64,000 bases of DNA from Persicitalea sp963716085 (GTDB lineage Bacteria > Bacteroidota > Bacteroidia > Cytophagales > Spirosomataceae). A program made the position numbers and the translations under genes. The notes under the pieces are model-generated. The model was not told the DNA's origin, ran no database searches, and saw nothing but the letters and a program-made list of their open reading frames with translations. How positions within the stretch are numbered: the stretch's first letter is position 1; each line of letters begins with the position of its first letter. This document shows positions 8,308 through 17,059 of the stretch, piece after piece. Where the stretch lies: positions 4,836,001 to 4,900,000 of the forward strand of contig OY970288.1 in assembly GCA_963716085.1 (NCBI GenBank). The letters run 5' to 3'.

Positions 8308-8345
8308 AAAAAGAAAGGCCGCCTCCAGATGGAAGCGGCCTTTTC
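8308..8345 (-). terminator. rho-independent terminator after lipocalin paralogue 3
   Basis: Minus-strand stem AAAGGCCGC / GCGGCCTTT with a TTCCATCTGGA centre, followed by a T-rich run. It separates paralogue 3 from paralogues 1 and 2, which implies at least two transcripts in the cluster. Confidence 0.8.
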
Positions 8346-8364
8346 TCAGCTAAGGCTGGCTTTT

Positions 8365-8859
8365 TTATACACGCTTGAAAACGAAAGTGTAGGTATAGGT
8401 CTTGCCATCATCAGGATCCACCGCCGAATCCCTCCACTCCATTGTAGTTTTGTTTACAGTGAGGTCTGCCTGTAAAGCGGTCCCGTTGGTCGTAATAATT
8501 ATCTTCTTATCCTGAATGGCCCAGGTAGATGAATTATTTACCGGGACGAATTCCTCAGCCGCTTGTAGCGTCGGCCCACAGTTGGTCGGGGCGGTAATCG
8601 CTATAGTTTTATCAGATTTGAAATTGTAGACACCTTGAGTGAGACACTCATCCTGGGCCGCTGCGTTAAAAATAGGCACCAGGTCGCTCACGCCATTTTG
8701 AGCGGGCGAAATTTTGATATTGGTCAACTGCCAGTTTCCAGACACGCCATTTTTCCCATCGGGCGAAGGGTCGCCGTCTTTTTTACAGGCAGCCATACTT
8801 ATCAGGCAAAACACAAATAGATAAGCGAAAGCACGGTAAATGAGCCGATTAGTTTTCAT
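8365..8859 (-). CDS. lipocalin-like lipoprotein, paralogue 3
   Basis: I start this gene at the ATG at 8859 (MKTNRLIYRAFAYLFVF), which gives a clean signal peptide with lipobox ISMAAC then KKDGDPSPDG. The longer frame from 8898 would bury it. The mature domain has GNWQLTNIKISPA, DKTIAIT, STWAIQDKKIIITT, NKTTMEWRDSAVDPDDGKTYTY and ends in FVFKRV. The DPDDGxxY motif is shared with paralogue 2. Cys residues at QDECL and TNCG match the pair in the other two copies, suggesting a conserved disulfide. It is the first and most diverged of the three and ends at its own terminator. Confidence 0.72.
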   Translation of the reverse strand: MKTNRLIYRAFAYLFVFCLISMAACKKDGDPSPDGKNGVSGNWQLTNIKISPAQNGVSDLVPIFNAAAQDECLTQGVYNFKSDKTIAITAPTNCGPTLQAAEEFVPVNNSSTWAIQDKKIIITTNGTALQADLTVNKTTMEWRDSAVDPDDGKTYTYTFVFKRV

Positions 8860-8950
8860 AAAGGAGAATGTCAAAAGACAGACTGGCTTCGTTGCCAATC
8901 TGAGAACGCTAATTAACCAAAAATATAGTGTCGCCGCAAGCCATAAAATC

Positions 8951-9937
8951 TTAATGACCGAAAAAGCGATTCAACAACCGCTGCGCCATCTGCAAAGGCA
9001 GTTCCGCACCACTCCGCACGGCTTGCTCGGCGCTGCCCCACTGCGCCGCGATGTCGGGATGGTTCCTGAATCTTTCCTCCAGTTGCTGTCGAATGTAATT
9101 CCGCAGCCAGTCTACATTCTGATCTTGACGATTCCTGTCAAAAAAACCGTTGGCTTCGGTAAGGGTTTTGTAATTCTCTATCAAGCCCCAGACTTCTCCA
9201 ATACCCTCCTTTTCCAGCGCCGAGCAGGTCACAACCGGAGCGCTCCAGCCTGATTCGGCCGCAGCGAAAAGATGCAGGGCGCTAAGGTATTCGCCCACGG
9301 CTTGTTCGGCCAGAAGTCGATTGGGTCCGTCGGCTTTGGTGATGGCGATGGCGTCGGCCATTTCCATGATGCCCTTTTTGATGCCCTGCAGTTCGTCGCC
9401 CGCACCCGCCAGCATGAGCAGCAGGAAAAAGTCCGTCATCCCGCGCACCAGCGTCTCGGACTGCCCGACGCCCACGGTCTCGATCAAAATAATTTCGTAG
9501 CCCGCCGCTTCGCAGAGCAGCATCGCCTCGCGGGTGCGGTGCGCCACGCCACCCAGCGAACCGCCCGCCGCCGAGGGCCGGATGTAGGCCAGCGGATGGT
9601 TGGAGAGCGTTTCCATCCGCGTCTTATCGCCCAGAATACTACCGCCCGTTTTTTGGCTGCTGGGATCGACCGTAAGCACAGCCAGAGACTTATTCAATGA
9701 AACGATATGCTGCCCGAATGCCTCGATGAACGTGCTTTTGCCCACGCCCGGCACGCCCGTGATCCCGATGCGCAGGGAGTTGCCCGTACGCGGCAGCACG
9801 CCTTCCAGGACCCGCTGCGCCAGCTCGCCGTCGGTGGATAGCCGACTCTCTACCAACGTGATCGCCCGACTCAGTACCGTCCGGTCGCCGTTCACAATTC
9901 CGTCTATATAATCACTAGCCGTAAGCCGTGGGCGCAT
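8951..9937 (-). CDS. meaB: methylmalonyl-CoA mutase-associated GTPase
   Basis: This G3E-family P-loop GTPase of 328 residues protects and reloads the adenosylcobalamin-dependent methylmalonyl-CoA mutase. The G1 loop GITGVPGVGKST is near residues 58-69, VLTVDPSSQKTGGSILGDKTRM follows, LIETVGVGQSE is the switch II region, and AIAITKADG carries the base-recognition TKAD. The C-terminal helical dimerisation arm is present. The mutase subunits are not in this window, so it is separate from its partner here. It is divergent from the amino-acid permease, with about 130 bp between the starts that must hold both promoters. Confidence 0.93.
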   Translation of the reverse strand: MRPRLTASDYIDGIVNGDRTVLSRAITLVESRLSTDGELAQRVLEGVLPRTGNSLRIGITGVPGVGKSTFIEAFGQHIVSLNKSLAVLTVDPSSQKTGGSILGDKTRMETLSNHPLAYIRPSAAGGSLGGVAHRTREAMLLCEAAGYEIILIETVGVGQSETLVRGMTDFFLLLMLAGAGDELQGIKKGIMEMADAIAITKADGPNRLLAEQAVGEYLSALHLFAAAESGWSAPVVTCSALEKEGIGEVWGLIENYKTLTEANGFFDRNRQDQNVDWLRNYIRQQLEERFRNHPDIAAQWGSAEQAVRSGAELPLQMAQRLLNRFFGH

Positions 9938-10069
9938 GGTTTTGTCGTTCAGCCTGTTTTTTTATTCCTCTTCCTCGTCTTACTATCGCCTGTCGGCATG
10001 ACCAAGCTAACGAATAATCGCTATTTTAGCCGCTTATTTCGTGAACAAACCCGCTAAAACCCATTTTGC

Positions 10070-11776
10070 ATGGCCCGAAATTCTTCCCTCTTTCGTAAGA
10101 AAACCGTTTCCCAAATCATGGGCGAGGCCCATAAAGCCGACGCCGAGTCGGGCGGTCTGGTCAAAACCCTCGGCGTGCGTGACCTGGTGTCGCTGGGGAT
10201 TGCGGCCATTATTGGGGCCGGGATATTCAGTACCATCGGCCTGGCGAGCTTCAACGGTGGCCCCGCCGTGTCGCTGCTGTTTGTGTTTACGGCCATCGCC
10301 TGCGTGTTCACCGCCCTTTCCTACGCGCAGTTTGCCAGTACGGTGCCCGTGTCGGGCAGTGCTTACACCTACGCTTACGTGGCCTTCGGGGAGTTGTTTG
10401 CCTGGATTATCGGCTGGGCTTTGATCCTGGAATACGCCGTTTCCAACATGGTGGTGGCCATTTCGTGGTCGCAGTATTTTGTCAGTATGCTGGAAGGATT
10501 CGGGATAAATTTTCCGGCCTGGCTGTCCACCAATCCCATCGCGGCGGCGGATCGGTTCACCAGAATGCAGACGGATGGCATCGAATCGCTCAACCTGGCC
10601 GATCAAAGCCTGGCTTTGGCCTACCAAAATGCCCCGATGATCGGCGACTGGCATATCATCTTCAATTTGCCCGCCGGAATTATCACCCTGCTGGTCACGG
10701 CTCTGGTTTATATCGGCATCAAGGAATCGCGGACGGCGAGCAATATCATGGTGATCCTGAAAGTCGGGGTAGTGCTGCTGGTTATCGGCGTGGGTGCTTT
10801 TTACATTAAGCCCGAGAACTGGACGCCTTTCGCGCCCAACGGCCCCAAGGGCGTGCTGAGTGGTGTGGCGGCGGTTTTCTTCGCTTTTATCGGTTTCGAC
10901 TCCATCTCGACTACCGCCGAGGAGTGCAAAGACCCGCAGCGCGACATGCCCAAGGCTATGATCTACGTCCTGCTGATTTGTACCGTGCTCTACGTCCTCA
11001 TCACGCTGGTACTCACGGGCATGGTCAACTACACCGAACTGAACGTGAACGACCCGCTGGCGTTCGTCTTTGAGCGCATCGACCTCAATTTCATGGCGGG
11101 CGTCATTTCGGTGAGTTCGGTCATCGCCATCACGAGCGCGCTGCTGGTGTACCAACTCGGCCAACCCAGAATCTGGATGACGATGAGCCGCGACGGATTG
11201 TTGTGGAAGCGTTTTTCCAAAATTCACCCCAAGTACCATACCCCCTCTTTCGCCACGATCATCACGGGTCTGGTTGTGGGGATTCCGGCTTTGTTTTTCG
11301 AGATGGATTTCTTCGTGGACTTGACGAGCGTAGGCACTTTCTTCGCCTTTATCCTGGTGTGCGGCGGCGTGCTGTATCTTGACTATTCGGGCATCTCCGA
11401 GCAGTCGAAGTTCCGGGTGCCCTACCTGAACGGAAAGTATCTGGTGGGTTTGGGGCTGATTGTGGCCGTAGTGCTGTTGTTTATTTATGGACAGGACGTG
11501 TTGGAAGAGTGGCGCACAGCTTCGATCATGTACATTTTTGAAAATAAAATCCTGACCATCGTATTCTGGCTCGCCTGGATTACGCTCTCGGTGATGAGTT
11601 ATAAGTATAACTTCTCGATTCTGCCCGTTATGGGAATTTTAACCAATCTGTACCTGATGACTGAGCTGGGTTCTTCCAACTGGTTGATTTTTGTTATCTG
11701 GCTGGCGATTGGACTGGTGATCTACTTCACCTACGGATATCGGCAGAGCAAGCTAGCGCAGCCTACGGAGGAATAA
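10070..11776 (+). CDS. APC-superfamily amino acid permease (CAT-like)
   Basis: This integral membrane transporter of 568 residues has about 12-14 hydrophobic helices. The first helix region RDLVSLGIAAIIGAGIFSTIG carries the APC signature GxGIF used for substrate binding. AFIGFDSISTTAEECKDPQRDMPKAM is typical of the cationic-amino-acid-transporter branch (FxGFDxxxTxxEExxNPxxxxP). It most likely imports amino acids by H+ or Na+ symport; the exact substrate cannot be read. A long loop of about 60 residues after helix 5 is unusual in length. It converges with lhgO, leaving only 8 bp, and no terminator is visible. Confidence 0.9.
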   Translation: MARNSSLFRKKTVSQIMGEAHKADAESGGLVKTLGVRDLVSLGIAAIIGAGIFSTIGLASFNGGPAVSLLFVFTAIACVFTALSYAQFASTVPVSGSAYTYAYVAFGELFAWIIGWALILEYAVSNMVVAISWSQYFVSMLEGFGINFPAWLSTNPIAAADRFTRMQTDGIESLNLADQSLALAYQNAPMIGDWHIIFNLPAGIITLLVTALVYIGIKESRTASNIMVILKVGVVLLVIGVGAFYIKPENWTPFAPNGPKGVLSGVAAVFFAFIGFDSISTTAEECKDPQRDMPKAMIYVLLICTVLYVLITLVLTGMVNYTELNVNDPLAFVFERIDLNFMAGVISVSSVIAITSALLVYQLGQPRIWMTMSRDGLLWKRFSKIHPKYHTPSFATIITGLVVGIPALFFEMDFFVDLTSVGTFFAFILVCGGVLYLDYSGISEQSKFRVPYLNGKYLVGLGLIVAVVLLFIYGQDVLEEWRTASIMYIFENKILTIVFWLAWITLSVMSYKYNFSILPVMGILTNLYLMTELGSSNWLIFVIWLAIGLVIYFTYGYRQSKLAQPTEE

Positions 11777-11784
11777 GAGAATCC

Positions 11785-12984
11785 TCACAGCCGCGCCAGC
11801 ACCCGCTCAGAAACCGTCTGCCCGATCGACAACGACGAGGTCGCCGCCGGAGAGGGCGCGTTGACGACGTTGATGGCGGATGCGCTTTCCAGAATCGCGA
11901 AATCGTCCAGCAGGCCGCCGTCGTAGTCGCAGGCCTGGGCGCGGACGCCCGCGCCGCCGGGTTCGAGGTCGGCGGACTGGATTTCGGGAATGAGTTCCTG
12001 CAAGGCTTTGGTGAAGGCGGCTTTGGAAAATGAGCGGTACATTTCGCCCAGGCCCGTGCGCCAGTACTTGGCCGCCACTTTGCGAAAGCCCGGCCAGCCC
12101 AGCGTGTCGGTGAATTCCTTGAAGTCAAAATTTGTCTTGCCGTAGCCTTCGCGACGAAAAGCCAGCACGGCGTTTGGTCCGGCTTCCACCCCACCCTCGA
12201 TCATGCGCGTGAAATGAACGCCCAAAAAGGGAAAATCGGGATCGGGAACAGGGTAAATCAGGTTTTTGACCAAATGCTCCTTTTCAGGTTTCAGCTTGAA
12301 GTACTCGCCCCGGAAAGGAACAATGCGCACTTTGATTGGATCTTCCTGCGTGAGCTGCGCCACGGTGTCGGAGTACAATCCGGCGCAGTTGACAACGAGC
12401 TTTGTTTTGTATTCTCCGCCTCTTTCGGTGCTGATTTGGGAGCGACCGTCGCTGTGCTTGATATGGACGACTTTTTCTCCGAATCGCAACTCTCCGTTTA
12501 GTTCCTTGATACGCCTGGCGTATTTTTCTGAAACCGTTTTGTAGTCGATGATTCCCGTGTACGGTACCCAAATCCCTTCCAGGCCTTGGACGTGGGGCTC
12601 GATCTCGCGCATTTCCTCGAAGGTGATTTTTCGGTTATTAGTCAGCCCATTCTGCAAACCCCGCTCGTGCAAACCGTGCAAAATGGGTACTTGCTCGGGT
12701 CGGGTAGCAACGACAATCTTGCCGCACAGGTCGTAGGGAATATCTTCTTTATCACAGAAATCCAGCAACATCCGGTAGCCCCGAATGCAGTTGGTGGCTT
12801 TGAGGCTACCCGGCTTATAATATAGCCCTGAGTGGATGACGCCACTGTTGTGGCCCGTTTGGTGTTGGGCCACGCCCTTTTCTTTTTCCAGTAGCAAAAG
12901 TCGCAAAGCGGGTCGCTGCTCTTTCAGCCGCAGGGCGGTAGCGAGTCCGACGATGCCGCCGCCGATGATCGTTACGTCGTACAT
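11785..12984 (-). CDS. lhgO: L-2-hydroxyglutarate oxidase
   Basis: This FAD-dependent DAO-family oxidoreductase of 399 residues oxidises L-2-hydroxyglutarate to 2-oxoglutarate, feeding electrons to the quinone pool. The N-terminal dinucleotide fold DVTIIGGGIVGLATAL is intact, QTGHNSGVIHSGLYYKPGS is the LhgO-type FAD contact, and the middle EPHVQGLEGIWVPYTGIIDY and C-terminal PSPAATSSLSIGQ segments fit the family. Homologous glycerol-3-phosphate dehydrogenases lack this HNSGVIHSG form. It lies downstream of anmK with a repeat element between them, so cotranscription is uncertain. Confidence 0.93.
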   Translation of the reverse strand: MYDVTIIGGGIVGLATALRLKEQRPALRLLLLEKEKGVAQHQTGHNSGVIHSGLYYKPGSLKATNCIRGYRMLLDFCDKEDIPYDLCGKIVVATRPEQVPILHGLHERGLQNGLTNNRKITFEEMREIEPHVQGLEGIWVPYTGIIDYKTVSEKYARRIKELNGELRFGEKVVHIKHSDGRSQISTERGGEYKTKLVVNCAGLYSDTVAQLTQEDPIKVRIVPFRGEYFKLKPEKEHLVKNLIYPVPDPDFPFLGVHFTRMIEGGVEAGPNAVLAFRREGYGKTNFDFKEFTDTLGWPGFRKVAAKYWRTGLGEMYRSFSKAAFTKALQELIPEIQSADLEPGGAGVRAQACDYDGGLLDDFAILESASAINVVNAPSPAATSSLSIGQTVSERVLARL

Positions 12985-13044
12985 TGGTTGTGTAATTGGT
13001 GGAATCGTGGAACTGTGTGATTGTTGAACGGGATGTCTTGACTT

Positions 13045-13142
13045 GTAGGGGCGAACCTATGTGTTCGCCCGATAGCTGGCGCAAGCCACAAGGCCGTCCG
13101 ATGGCTGGCGCACGTTGGGCGAACACATGGGTTCGCCCCTAC
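13045..13142. repeat. dispersed GTAGGGGCGAAC inverted-repeat element, full copy 1
   Basis: Two arms of about 26 bp, the left beginning GTAGGGGCGAACCTATGTG and the right ending GGTTCGCCCCTAC, face each other across 46 bp. The interior CCGATGGCTGGCGCACG recurs in the copy at 50137. It lies between lhgO and anmK and could fold into a long hairpin at transcript level. Confidence 0.85.
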
Positions 13143-13151
13143 CTTAGCTCT

Positions 13152-14339
13152 CTAGCCAGGAAACGATACCTTCCCCATTCGCACACTCGGGACACCTTCG
13201 CGGGTACCGAAGTCGGTAATGCCTCCGGCGACGGTCTCGTTGGCCAGTACCGCAAAAAGCACGGCTTCCTTCGCATCTCCTGCTACGCCGAGTTGTTGCA
13301 CGTTTTTTATTTCAATATCCGGCAGCTGTTCGCGGATGTGCCGCATCAAGATCGGATTATGCGCGCCGCCACCACTGACGTAGAGGGTGTACTGCGCGTC
13401 TGTATCGATCGTTCTGATGATCGCCTCCGCAATGGTTTCGGCGCTGAAGCGGGTGAGCGTGGCCAAGAGGTCTTTGGACCCGATTGCTTCCATGCCGCTT
13501 TGCTTTTGCGCCTGCTGCACGTAAGTTTCGTTGAACACTTCCGGGCCCGTAGTTTTGGGGAAATTAGCGCTGAAGAAAGGCTGGTCTTTCAAGGCTTCCA
13601 GGAGCTTCTTTTCAACCTTCCCCTCCGCCGCCAAAGCACCGTTCTCATCGTATGGTTTATCGAAATGCTTTCTCGTAAAAACATCGATCAAGGTATTGCC
13701 GGGGCCGGTATCGGTGGTAAAAACCTCGTCGGCGCGTTGGGTGCCGGGCAGGTAGGTGAAGTTGGCGATGCCGCCCATATTCAGCAGAATGCGGTTTTTG
13801 CCTTTTTTTGAAAACAAAAGATAATCACCGTACACCGCCAGGGGCGCGCCCTCGCCGCCCGCCGCGACATGCTTTTGCCGGAAATCGCTGATAGTGATGA
13901 TGCCCGTCGTGACGGCGATGTGATCGCCATCGCCGATTTGGAGGGTGGCGTTGGGCCAGTCGGGCAGACCATGCTGCTTTTTTGGGGCGTGATAGACCGT
14001 CTGCCCGTGGCTGGCGATCAAATCAATTTCCTTGGGAGAGATTCCCCAGCTTTCCAGACAATCCAGTACCATTTTTCCGTGTCGGGTGCCGATGTGAGCG
14101 TTCAATAGGCACAAATGCTGGAAATCGACTTCCCTCTTGGCGAAAACCGCACGGATTTTATCTCTGAATTCTTCGGTGTAAGGTACCGTAGTGAATTGCT
14201 CCACGACCAGCTTGGTGTCTAAGCCGCTGCCGCTGATTTTGCACAAAGCCACGTCCAGGCCATCCAACGACGTGCCGGACATGAGGCCGATGATGCGGCG
14301 GGAAGCATTTTGAGAGATATCGTAGAGTCGTTGGATCAT
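13152..14339 (-). CDS. anmK: anhydro-N-acetylmuramic acid kinase
   Basis: This enzyme of 395 residues opens and phosphorylates 1,6-anhydro-MurNAc to MurNAc-6-phosphate in peptidoglycan recycling. The ATP-binding signature RIIGLMSGTSLDGLDVAL lies at the N-terminus. ASHGQTVYHAP, GDGDHIAVTTG (with DFR following) and TDTGPGNTLIDV carry the substrate and catalytic contacts. YVSGGGAHNP is the C-terminal nucleotide motif. The sequence is full length. It fits the other wall-turnover genes in the window (lytic transglycosylase, M23 peptidase). The gene is bracketed by identical 28-bp copies of the GTAGGGGCG repeat. Confidence 0.95.
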   Translation of the reverse strand: MIQRLYDISQNASRRIIGLMSGTSLDGLDVALCKISGSGLDTKLVVEQFTTVPYTEEFRDKIRAVFAKREVDFQHLCLLNAHIGTRHGKMVLDCLESWGISPKEIDLIASHGQTVYHAPKKQHGLPDWPNATLQIGDGDHIAVTTGIITISDFRQKHVAAGGEGAPLAVYGDYLLFSKKGKNRILLNMGGIANFTYLPGTQRADEVFTTDTGPGNTLIDVFTRKHFDKPYDENGALAAEGKVEKKLLEALKDQPFFSANFPKTTGPEVFNETYVQQAQKQSGMEAIGSKDLLATLTRFSAETIAEAIIRTIDTDAQYTLYVSGGGAHNPILMRHIREQLPDIEIKNVQQLGVAGDAKEAVLFAVLANETVAGGITDFGTREGVPSVRMGKVSFPG

Positions 14340-14348
14340 TATCGAATT

Positions 14349-14374
14349 GTAGGGGCGAACCTATGTGTTCGCCC
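14349..14374 (+). repeat. GTAGGGGCGAAC element, half copy
   Basis: This is the left arm only. It is identical to the left arm at 13045 (28 bp including the following GA) and in direct orientation. The facing arm is missing. It lies 10 bp upstream of the anmK start. Confidence 0.85.
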
Positions 14375-14397
14375 GACGACGAATTGGCAGACATGCC

Positions 14398-14437
14398 ACG
14401 GAAAATTCTGGGCCGCACACTTGCGGCTGCTTTTCCG
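14398..14437. repeat. imperfect hairpin between ricT and anmK
   Basis: CGGAAAA pairs with TTTTCCG around an inner GGCCGCA / TGCGGC stem. It may act in RNA stability or be part of the adjoining repeat; no T-run follows. Confidence 0.35.
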
Positions 14438-14455
14438 TAAATGCTTAAGCTTCAA

Positions 14456-14488
14456 GAAAAGGGCCGCCCGATTTGGACGACCCTTTTC
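14456..14488 (-). terminator. rho-independent terminator after ricT
   Basis: Minus-strand stem GAAAAGGG / CCCTTTTC with an inner GC-rich extension, lying 18 bp past the ricT stop. It ends the recQ-purD-ricT direction of transcription before anmK. Confidence 0.65.
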
Positions 14489-14506
14489 TATCATTCAAAA
14501 TTAAGA

Positions 14507-15691
14507 TCAAGCCTTCGGGGTGCGCGGCTTATTCCGCGGTTTGTTACGGCTTTTCTTGCGCTTTTTCTTCTTTGTAGCGTTACCCTCGCTGTACTTGCGA
14601 TCCAGGCTTTCGAGGTCGGTGTTGAGCGACCCGGCTTCCTTGGTTTCTTCGGCCAGGGCCACGTCGGGCATCACCATGATTTCCAGCGTCTCGGGGATTT
14701 CGCCCTTTTTGTTCAGGACGAGAATCTCCTTCACTTTTTCGGCTTCGACGGGGTACCAGTTGTTGTCCTTCTCGAAGCTGAAATACATGATCCGCTTAAA
14801 GATGTCCGTCTTTTGCAGGAAGGCGTTGCCCTTCTTCGTTTTCAGCGGCGCGTGTACCTTTGGAATGTGGCTCAGGGCGTCGATGTAAGTCTCCAACTCG
14901 TAATTGAGACAGCATTTGAGCCGCCCGCATTGGCCGGAAAGTTTGGCCGGATTGAGCGACAAATTTTGGTAACGAGCCGCCGAGGTGGAAATCGTCTTGA
15001 AGTCCGTAATCCAGGTCGAGCAGCACAGCTCACGCCCGCAGGCCCCCACGCCGCCCAGGCGCCCGGCTTCCTGCCGCAGGCTGATCTGCCGCATTTCTAC
15101 CCTGACTCTGAACTCAGTAGCCAGCAGCTTAATCAATTCCCGGAAATCCACCCGTTCCTCGGAGGAGTAGTAGAAGGTCGCCTTGGTGTTGTCGGTCTGG
15201 AATTCTACATCCGACAGCTTCATGTTGAGCTTCAAGCCCCGGATGATCTCGCGGCTGCGGTACATCGTCGGCAGGTCGCGGGCCACGGCTTGCGTGTGGC
15301 GTTCGAGGTCTTTTTCGTCGGCCACGCGGTGAATCACTTTTGTATCGTCGTTGACGACGACCTTTTTACGCTTCATCTGCAAGCGCACCAGTTCGCCCTG
15401 CAACGACACCATACCCACGTGGTAGCCCGACTGCATTTCGCAGACGACGAAGTCGCCCGTGGTGAGGTCGAGTTGGTTGACGTTGCGGAAAAACTCCTTC
15501 CGCCCGCCTTTAAACTTTACTTCCAGCACGTCGAAGCGCTGCGCCACGGGAATTTCCATGTGGCTCAGCCAGTCGAACGTGTTCATTTTATTGCAACCGC
15601 CCGTCGAGCAGTTGCCATTACTTTTACATCCCGGTGCGGTGCCGCCTTCGCTGGAGCCGCAGCCGCCGGATGAACATGATATGCATCCCAT
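14507..15691 (-). CDS. ricT: PSP1-domain protein RicT (YaaT family)
   Basis: RicT is a subunit of the iron-sulfur Ric complex in Firmicutes, where it acts in RNA processing and development. The PSP1 domain occupies about residues 50-300. Hallmarks are VEMRQISLRQEAGRLGGVGACGRELCC, then SGQCGRLKCCLNYE, giving clustered Cys that bind an Fe-S centre. An N-terminal Cys-rich tail (MGCISCSSGGCGSS, then CKSNGNCSTGGC) and a Lys/Arg-rich C-terminus (KKKKRKKSRNKPRNKP) frame the domain. The basic tail suggests RNA binding. Spacing to purD is 11 bp, so they share a transcript. Partner subunits RicA and RicF are not visible here. Confidence 0.88.
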   Translation of the reverse strand: MGCISCSSGGCGSSEGGTAPGCKSNGNCSTGGCNKMNTFDWLSHMEIPVAQRFDVLEVKFKGGRKEFFRNVNQLDLTTGDFVVCEMQSGYHVGMVSLQGELVRLQMKRKKVVVNDDTKVIHRVADEKDLERHTQAVARDLPTMYRSREIIRGLKLNMKLSDVEFQTDNTKATFYYSSEERVDFRELIKLLATEFRVRVEMRQISLRQEAGRLGGVGACGRELCCSTWITDFKTISTSAARYQNLSLNPAKLSGQCGRLKCCLNYELETYIDALSHIPKVHAPLKTKKGNAFLQKTDIFKRIMYFSFEKDNNWYPVEAEKVKEILVLNKKGEIPETLEIMVMPDVALAEETKEAGSLNTDLESLDRKYSEGNATKKKKRKKSRNKPRNKPRTPKA

Positions 15692-15702
15692 AATCTATTT
15701 CC

Positions 15703-16992
15703 TCAATCATTATATCGTAAGAGATCGAGGCCGATATCATGGCGGTAGTATTTTCCTTCAAACTGGATGGTCTGGGCCGCTCGCTGTGATTTGTGAACGG
15801 CATTTTCCAAAGAGTTGGCGATGCCCGTGAGCACCAATACTCTTCCGCCGTTGGTAACGACCTCCGTGTTGCCATTGAATGCGGTTCCGGCGTGAAACAC
15901 CACCACATCCTCGGCTTTGTCCGTATCGGCAATTACCTTGCCCTTTTCGTAGTCGCCGGGATACCCTCCCGACACCACCACCGTCGTGACGGCCACCTGC
16001 GGCGAAATCGTCATCGTGACATCTTGCAGATTCCCCTTCGCCGTGGCCGTCAGCAGCGTCACCAAGTCCGACTGGATGCGCGGAAGCACCACTTCGGTCT
16101 CGGGGTCGCCCATGCGTACATTGTATTCGATCACGTAGGGTTCGCTCTTGACATTCATTAAGCCGATAAAGATGAACCCCACGTACTTTATGCCTTCCTT
16201 CTGAAGCCCGTCTAGGGTGGGCTTCACAACTTTTTCTTCTACTTTTTTCAAAAATGCTTCATCGGCAAAAACCACGGGTGACACCGCACCCATACCGCCC
16301 GTATTCAGGCCGGTATCATTCTCACCGATGCGCTTGTAGTCCTTGGCTTCGGGCAAGATTTTGTAATGCGTGCCGTCGGTCAAGACAAAAACAGAAAGTT
16401 CGACACCCTTCAAAAACTGCTCGACGACGACTCGTTCGCCCGCCGCGCCAAACTTCTTGCCTACCAGCATCTCTTGCAGCGTTTTCTGAGCTTCCGCTAC
16501 GGTTTCGGCGATGATGACGCCCTTGCCCGCCGCCAGTCCGTCGGCCTTAAGAACGACGGGCAGCGCGTGCGATTGTAAATAGGCCATGCCCTCGTCCAGC
16601 GTTTCGGCCGTGAAAGTGCGGTAGCTGGCGGTGGGGATGCCATATTTTTCCATAAAATTTTTGGAAAAATCTTTACTTCCCTCCAGTTGCGCTCCGGCTT
16701 GGTCGGGGCCGATGATGCGCACATGATTCAACTCGGGACGCGCCTGCAAAAAATCGACGATGCCCCGAACCAGCGGCTCCTCGGGGCCAACGATGACCAG
16801 CTCGATGCGCTTCTCGATAATCAAGGCCGCGATGGCTTCAAAATCATTATAGCCGACTTCGACGTTGGTCGCTATTGCTGCCGTTCCGGCATTGCCGGGA
16901 GCCACGTAGAGTTCGTCGCAGAGGGTACTTTGCGCCAGCTTCCAGGCAAATGCGTGTTCACGCCCGCCCGAACCCAGTATTAGTATATTCAT
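15703..16992 (-). CDS. purD: phosphoribosylamine-glycine ligase
   Basis: This ATP-grasp enzyme of 429 residues makes glycinamide ribonucleotide from phosphoribosylamine and glycine, step two of purine synthesis. NILILGSGGREHAFAWKLA is the N-terminal signature; LPVVLKADGLAAGKGV is the ATP-grasp glycine-rich loop; EYNVRMGDPETEVVLPR is the conserved metal and phosphate site. It is full length. It stands apart from other pur genes in this window, between recQ and ricT. Confidence 0.97.
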   Translation of the reverse strand: MNILILGSGGREHAFAWKLAQSTLCDELYVAPGNAGTAAIATNVEVGYNDFEAIAALIIEKRIELVIVGPEEPLVRGIVDFLQARPELNHVRIIGPDQAGAQLEGSKDFSKNFMEKYGIPTASYRTFTAETLDEGMAYLQSHALPVVLKADGLAAGKGVIIAETVAEAQKTLQEMLVGKKFGAAGERVVVEQFLKGVELSVFVLTDGTHYKILPEAKDYKRIGENDTGLNTGGMGAVSPVVFADEAFLKKVEEKVVKPTLDGLQKEGIKYVGFIFIGLMNVKSEPYVIEYNVRMGDPETEVVLPRIQSDLVTLLTATAKGNLQDVTMTISPQVAVTTVVVSGGYPGDYEKGKVIADTDKAEDVVVFHAGTAFNGNTEVVTNGGRVLVLTGIANSLENAVHKSQRAAQTIQFEGKYYRHDIGLDLLRYND

Positions 16993-17059
16993 AAAATGTC
17001 AAATCGCTCCCCTCTTTCTTCAAGGAAGTCGTTCATATATTTGGGCGTGTATTCCGTAC

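Noticed and set aside
10034..11239. Minus-strand frame of 401 residues
   Set aside because: Antisense to the amino-acid permease; His/Gln/Asp-rich without structure.
14441..15673. Plus-strand frame of 410 residues
   Set aside because: Antisense to ricT, which is clearly coding with its Cys motifs.
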